Positions 60,890 to 64,000 of a stretch of DNA of 64,000 nt are shown here, one piece after another. The number at the start of each line of letters is the position of its first letter. The first letter of the stretch is position 1. Location: assembly GCF_900102225.1 (NCBI RefSeq), contig NZ_FNBF01000001.1, positions 62,001 to 126,000 of the forward strand, written 5' to 3'. Source of the DNA: Eubacterium pyruvativorans (lineage in GTDB: Bacteria > Bacillota > Clostridia > Peptostreptococcales > Anaerovoracaceae). A program made the position numbers and the translations under genes. Under the pieces are notes generated by a model that saw nothing but the letters and a program-made list of their open reading frames with translations, ran no database searches and was not told the DNA's origin.

Positions 60890-61360
60890 ATGAACGGTTA
60901 CTGGAGGAAAAGCAGAGAAATGACCGAGGAAGAGGAGACTATGCTGCAGCTCAGAACGGAGCGGTTGCTGCTCCGTCTGGGCATTCCGATGAATTTGAAC
61001 GGATTTAAATATCTCTGCCGATGCTGTGTTCACACGGTGCTGGATCCGACGATTCTGCAGCGGATTACGAAAACGGTGTATCCGATTGTTGCGGATGAGT
61101 TTAATGTCACAGTGGGCAGCGTGGAAATTGCCATTCGACGGGCCATTGATGCCGCATGGAACGAGCAGGCGGGTATTTTCCGGCAGCGGTACAGTGATCT
61201 GAGCCTGGGACACTGCTGGAAGAAACCGAAGAACACCGAATTTATTTCTGTGGTGGCGTGGCGGCTTCGGTATGAACTGCCGGGCCGGACAGAATACGGC
61301 GATATTCTTCCGGGAATGATGGCTGCAGACACTTCCCGATCCTACAGACAGGAACTGTAG
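60890..61360 (+). CDS. Stand-alone Spo0A C-terminal (effector) domain protein
   Basis: A 156-residue protein aligned by eye with the DNA-binding domain of Spo0A: LGIPMNLNGFKYLCRCC, ITKTVYPIVADEFNVTVGSVEIAIRRAIDAAWN and NTEFISVVAWRLR mirror the recognition-helix and C-terminal segments of that family. No receiver domain is present, upstream or downstream. It could be a Spo0A-like regulator acting without phosphorylation or a relic of sporulation control in a non-spore-former. AGGAGGAATCGAAG supports the start. Which genes it binds is unknown. Confidence 0.8.
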   Translation: MNGYWRKSREMTEEEETMLQLRTERLLLRLGIPMNLNGFKYLCRCCVHTVLDPTILQRITKTVYPIVADEFNVTVGSVEIAIRRAIDAAWNEQAGIFRQRYSDLSLGHCWKKPKNTEFISVVAWRLRYELPGRTEYGDILPGMMAADTSRSYRQEL

Positions 61361-61388
61361 ATGGACTGGAACATGTTTAGACAAAAGT

Positions 61389-61417
61389 TTGACAATTCAT
61401 ATGGGAAGCGGTAGAAT
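61389..61417 (+). promoter_or_regulatory. Promoter of the M24 peptidase gene
   Basis: TTGACA (61389-61394), 17-base spacer, TAGAAT (61412-61417). The ~65-base leader contains a direct repeat AGGTCCTT (twice, 61445 and 61465) and ends in seven T just before the ribosome binding site. Confidence 0.85.
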
Positions 61418-61490
61418 GGACAAGGATTGATTAATTATTGCTGTAGGTCCTTAGTTATTGTTACAGGTCCTTTTTTTATGGAGGCTTCAA

Positions 61491-62579
61491 ATGGAAACTA
61501 ATAAGCTGAATCGTATTTATGCGAAAATGAAGGAACAGGGTCTCAACCAGATGATCATCACGGATCCGGTACCTATCTACTATTTGCTGAGAAAGTGGAT
61601 TATGCCGGGCGAGAGAATGCACGCACTGTATCTGAATGTGAACGGTGATAACCACTTCGTTATCAATAAGCTGTTCCCGCAGACAGAAGATCTGGGCGTG
61701 GAAATCACATATTATGATGATGTGGAAGACGGCGTTGAAATCCTGAGCCAGTTCATCAATAAGGATGAAACGATCGGCGTTGACAAGAACTGGCCGTCCA
61801 GATTCCTGCTGAGACTGCAGGAGCTGGGTGCCGGCAGCAAGTTCGTAAACGGTTCCAAGATTGTAGATAAGGTCAGACAGATCAAGGATGCGGATGAAAT
61901 TCAGGCAATGAGAGAGTCCGCCAAGATGATCGATGAAGTGATGGATAAGCTGATTCCTTGGACAGCCAAGGGTCTGACAGAGAATGAGTTGAATGCGAAG
62001 TGCCTGGAGATCACGAAGGAAGTCGGTTTCTCCGGTCCGTCCTTCGAGCCGATCACAGCTTATGCGAAGGGTGCTGCAGATCCGCACCACATGACAGATG
62101 ATTCCAAGGGCAAGCATGGTGACTGCGTTATCCTGGACATCGGCGGTATGTGGCATGACTATGCTTCCGACATTACCAGAACGGTATTCATCGGTGAGCA
62201 CAGCGAAAGACAGAAGGAAATCTACGAGATCGTTCTGGAAGCAAATAAGCGCGGTATTGCTGCAGCGAAGCCGGGCGTGAAGATGAGCGACATCGATGCC
62301 GCTGCCAGAGATTATATCGCATCCAAGGGATACGGCGAATACTTCACCCACAGACTGGGCCACTCCATCGGCATGGAAGACCACGAAGTCGGTGACGTTT
62401 CCTCTGCAAACGACGAGATCGTGGAAGTTGGTCAGACATTCTCCATCGAGCCGGGCATCTATCTGTATGATGAAGGTATCGGTGTCAGAATCGAGGACAT
62501 CGTTGTCGTTACAGAAGACGGCTGCGAAGTACTGAACCACTATCCGAAGGAAGAAATGATCGACGTTCCGGAAGCATAA
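61491..62579 (+). CDS. Xaa-Pro peptidase, M24 family
   Basis: A pita-bread-fold metallopeptidase of 362 residues that removes the residue N-terminal to proline (PepQ/PepP group). The five metal ligands are present in order: Asp in DIGGMWHDY, Asp in ASDITRTVF, His in HRLGHSIGMEDH, Glu in FSIEPGIY, Glu in VRIEDIVVV. A short N-terminal creatinase-like domain precedes the catalytic domain. The start at 61491 has GGAGG six bases upstream. Arg codons are almost all AGA, suggesting strong expression. It is followed by proline iminopeptidase, so both act on proline peptides. Confidence 0.9.
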   Translation: METNKLNRIYAKMKEQGLNQMIITDPVPIYYLLRKWIMPGERMHALYLNVNGDNHFVINKLFPQTEDLGVEITYYDDVEDGVEILSQFINKDETIGVDKNWPSRFLLRLQELGAGSKFVNGSKIVDKVRQIKDADEIQAMRESAKMIDEVMDKLIPWTAKGLTENELNAKCLEITKEVGFSGPSFEPITAYAKGAADPHHMTDDSKGKHGDCVILDIGGMWHDYASDITRTVFIGEHSERQKEIYEIVLEANKRGIAAAKPGVKMSDIDAAARDYIASKGYGEYFTHRLGHSIGMEDHEVGDVSSANDEIVEVGQTFSIEPGIYLYDEGIGVRIEDIVVVTEDGCEVLNHYPKEEMIDVPEA

Positions 62580-62592
62580 GAAACAGTATTCT

Positions 62593-62628
62593 GCATATTG
62601 CTGCGGCATTTCCGCCGCAGCGGTATGC
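62593..62628 (+). other. Intercistronic hairpin between the M24 peptidase and proline iminopeptidase
   Basis: Stem GCTGCGGC/GCCGCAGC (62600-62607 with 62614-62621), extended by GCATA/TATGC across a 2x2 internal loop. There is no T-run, so it is more likely an mRNA-stability or processing hairpin than a terminator. Confidence 0.6.
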
Positions 62629-62664
62629 TCTGTTCTGAGAAGAATACACAGGAGGTAATGACCC

Positions 62665-63558
62665 ATGGCGAAGATTGAAGAAGGCTATATGCCTTACCTC
62701 GGGTACAAGACTTATTACAGAATTGTCGGCGAGAAGAAGGATAACGGCAAGGCGCCGCTGCTCTGTCTCCACGGCGGACCGGGATCCACACACAACTATT
62801 TCGAAGTTCTGGATCACGTTGCAGATGAAGATGACCGTCAGATCATCATGTATGACCAGATCGGATGCGGTAATTCCTATCTGGACGGCCATCCGGAACT
62901 GTGGACACAGGAAACCTGGCTGAATGAGCTGGAGGAGCTGAGAAAGTATCTTCACATTGATGAATGTCACATCATCGGTCAGTCCTGGGGCGGCATGATG
63001 CAGATTGCCTATGCCATCGAGTGCCAGCCGAAGGGTGTGAAGTCCTTCATTATTTCCAGCGGTCATCCGAGCAGCAGCCTGTGGGAGAGTGAAGGTCTCC
63101 GGAGAGTGAAGATGATGCCGCAGGATATGCAGGATGCCATCAACGAGGCGCTGGAAACCAAGAATTTCTCCGGCGCTGCCTATGACGCTGCCGTTGCGGA
63201 ATATATGAAGAGATACTGCGATTATCCGCTGGACGAGAATTCTCCGGAGTGTCTGACACGGGAGAAGAAGCACGGTGATGAGGCGTATCTGTACGGCTGG
63301 GGTCCGAACGAGTTCGCTCCGACCGGAACGCTGAAGGATTTCGAGTATGTGGACAGACTGGGAGAAATCAAGATTCCGTCTCTGATCTGCAGCGGAATCT
63401 CCGATCTGTGCTCGCCGCTGGTTGCGAAGACGATGTACGACGGCATTCCGAATTCCAAGTGGGAACTGTTCACACATTCCCATCATATGTGCTTCGTGGA
63501 AGAAAACGAGAAGTACTGCAAGATCCTGAAGGAGTGGATGAACGAGCACGACGCATAG
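62665..63558 (+). CDS. pip: Proline iminopeptidase
   Basis: An alpha/beta-hydrolase of 297 residues releasing N-terminal proline. HGGPGSTHNYF (oxyanion HGGP), YDQIGCGNS, and the nucleophile S107 in GQSWGG are diagnostic; the acid lies in SGISDLCSP and the His in THSHH near the C terminus. AGGAGGT precedes the ATG. With the M24 enzyme it makes a peptide-salvage pair; a terminator follows. Confidence 0.93.
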   Translation: MAKIEEGYMPYLGYKTYYRIVGEKKDNGKAPLLCLHGGPGSTHNYFEVLDHVADEDDRQIIMYDQIGCGNSYLDGHPELWTQETWLNELEELRKYLHIDECHIIGQSWGGMMQIAYAIECQPKGVKSFIISSGHPSSSLWESEGLRRVKMMPQDMQDAINEALETKNFSGAAYDAAVAEYMKRYCDYPLDENSPECLTREKKHGDEAYLYGWGPNEFAPTGTLKDFEYVDRLGEIKIPSLICSGISDLCSPLVAKTMYDGIPNSKWELFTHSHHMCFVEENEKYCKILKEWMNEHDA

Positions 63559-63590
63559 TCGTCCTTCGTCCAGTTCGAACGGATGCTGAC

Positions 63591-63617
63591 GCCGGCCCGG
63601 ACGGGCCGGCTTTTTTT
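63591..63617 (+). terminator. Intrinsic terminator after pip
   Basis: An 8-bp stem GCCGGCCC/GGGCCGGC (63591-63598 with 63603-63610), four-base loop, then seven T. Confidence 0.95.
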
Positions 63618-63640
63618 GATGATTCCGGCAGGAAGAAGAC

Positions 63641-63669
63641 AAAAAAACAAGCCCCCGGACAAGCCGGGG
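63641..63669 (-). terminator. Intrinsic terminator after iscU (minus strand)
   Basis: On the minus strand CCCCGG/CCGGGG (63664-63669 with 63653-63658), five-base loop, followed five bases on by a run of seven T (63641-63647). Confidence 0.75.
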
Positions 63670-63696
63670 ACAAATGATCGATCGATTATGGAAGGA

Positions 63697-64000
63697 CTAT
63701 ACCTCTTCCGGGGCCTCGTCCTCGTCCGGAATATCGCCGTGGTCCGTCGGGTCGAATCCCTTCAGGCCTTCATAGGTCTTTCCGGTCTTCTGGGCGTAGT
63801 CGTAAATCGCATGCTTGATCGCGTGGTCCGCCAGTACGGAACAGTGTAGCTTCTGGGAAGGGAGGCCGCCCAGTTCGTCAACAATTGTGCTGTTGGAGAT
63901 CTTCAGCGCTTCTTCCACGGTCTTTCCCTTCATCATTTCCGTCGCCATGCTGGAGGAGGCGATGGCACTGCCGCAGCCGAAGGTCTTGAACTTGCAGTCC
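63697..64000 (-). CDS. iscU: IscU/NifU-like iron-sulfur scaffold (5' end outside window)
   Basis: The visible ~100 C-terminal residues contain [24 protein letters not shown] and [15 protein letters not shown], which carry two of the three cluster cysteines of the U-type scaffold; the first one lies beyond the window edge. It assembles [2Fe-2S]/[4Fe-4S] clusters from the cysteine desulfurase. The C-terminal tail is acidic (DEDEAPEEV). A cysteine desulfurase gene is expected upstream on the same strand, outside the window. Confidence 0.93.
   Translation of the reverse strand, partial: DCKFKTFGCGSAIASSSMATEMMKGKTVEEALKISNSTIVDELGGLPSQKLHCSVLADHAIKHAIYDYAQKTGKTYEGLKGFDPTDHGDIPDEDEAPEEV

Noticed and set aside
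61424-61490. A T-box or riboswitch in the leader of the M24 peptidase gene
   Set aside because: There is only a direct repeat AGGTCCTT and a T-run; no hairpin or T-box signature (AGGGTGGNACCGCG) is present.
1-64000. CRISPR arrays, insertion sequences, prophage genes or rRNA genes
   Set aside because: No regularly spaced repeats, transposase or integrase motifs, or rRNA sequence were seen; the window is ordinary core genome in layout.

Overview
The window is a gene-dense stretch of a bacterial chromosome, roughly 57% G+C by eye, with short intergenic gaps, many start/stop overlaps and strong AGGAGG ribosome binding sites. The gene content and order point to a Bacillota organism close to the Clostridia: RNase J plus a YlbF protein, mltG-trmR-trhP, yqhY-nusB-xseA-xseB-ispA-dxs-tlyA, mutS-mutL-miaA, rpmB-yloU-recG-rsmD-coaD-tmcAL-rpmF, ftsK-rimO-pgsA-cinA-recA, rplU-rpmA-obg, and a NiaR-type NAD repressor. 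I cannot place it to genus. No insertion sequence, prophage, CRISPR array or rRNA operon is visible; the region looks like core genome with clade-specific modifications.

Layout. 1-7.4 kb: 3' end of leuS, RNase J with a long basic N-terminal extension, ylbF, efp, mltG and the tRNA wobble-uridine pair trmR/trhP. 7.4-15.7 kb: a CBS-domain membrane protein, then a run from an Asp23 protein and nusB through a TsaD paralog, xseAB, ispA and dxs to tlyA. 15.7-22.6 kb: a PLP aminotransferase closed by a terminator, then mutS-mutL-miaA. 22.7-26.4 kb (minus strand): nadA-nadB-nadC-niaR, a complete de novo NAD block with its own repressor. 26.6-33.4 kb: a small membrane protein, an FMN oxidase, htpG under a CIRCE element, an L,D-transpeptidase, a tRNA-Arg(CCG), a 37-residue membrane peptide and a GH25 muramidase. 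33.6-38.5 kb (minus): a SNF2 ATPase behind a lipoprotein that looks like a catalytically dead PepD peptidase. 38.9-46.8 kb: an acetyltransferase, then small ribosomal-protein units (L28, L32), recG, rsmD, coaD, tmcAL and asd. 46.9-54.6 kb: ftsK to recA. 54.6-60.7 kb: rplU, rpmA, obg, an HD/radical-SAM fusion, its DUF2344 partner and comEA. 60.9-64 kb: an orphan Spo0A DNA-binding domain, a proline-peptide pair (M24 peptidase, proline iminopeptidase) and the end of an iscU-like gene.

Regulation visible in sequence: sigma-A type promoters with 16-18 bp spacing in front of efp, the aminotransferase, htpG, the L,D-transpeptidase, the lipoprotein, rpmB, rpmF, asd, ftsK, recA (two), rplU and the M24 peptidase; a CIRCE box for htpG; a LexA box at the recA start point; and about eight intrinsic terminators.

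The observations most worth following up are: the HD-domain fusion to a TIGR03960-type radical SAM protein; the pseudo-peptidase lipoprotein paired with a SNF2 ATPase; the stand-alone Spo0A C-terminal domain; ribosomal protein L21 with a C-terminal helix-extension-helix tail, next to an L27 that lacks the usual Bacillota N-terminal extension and has no Prp protease gene beside it; and an ftsK promoter whose predicted start site lies inside the stem of the asd terminator.
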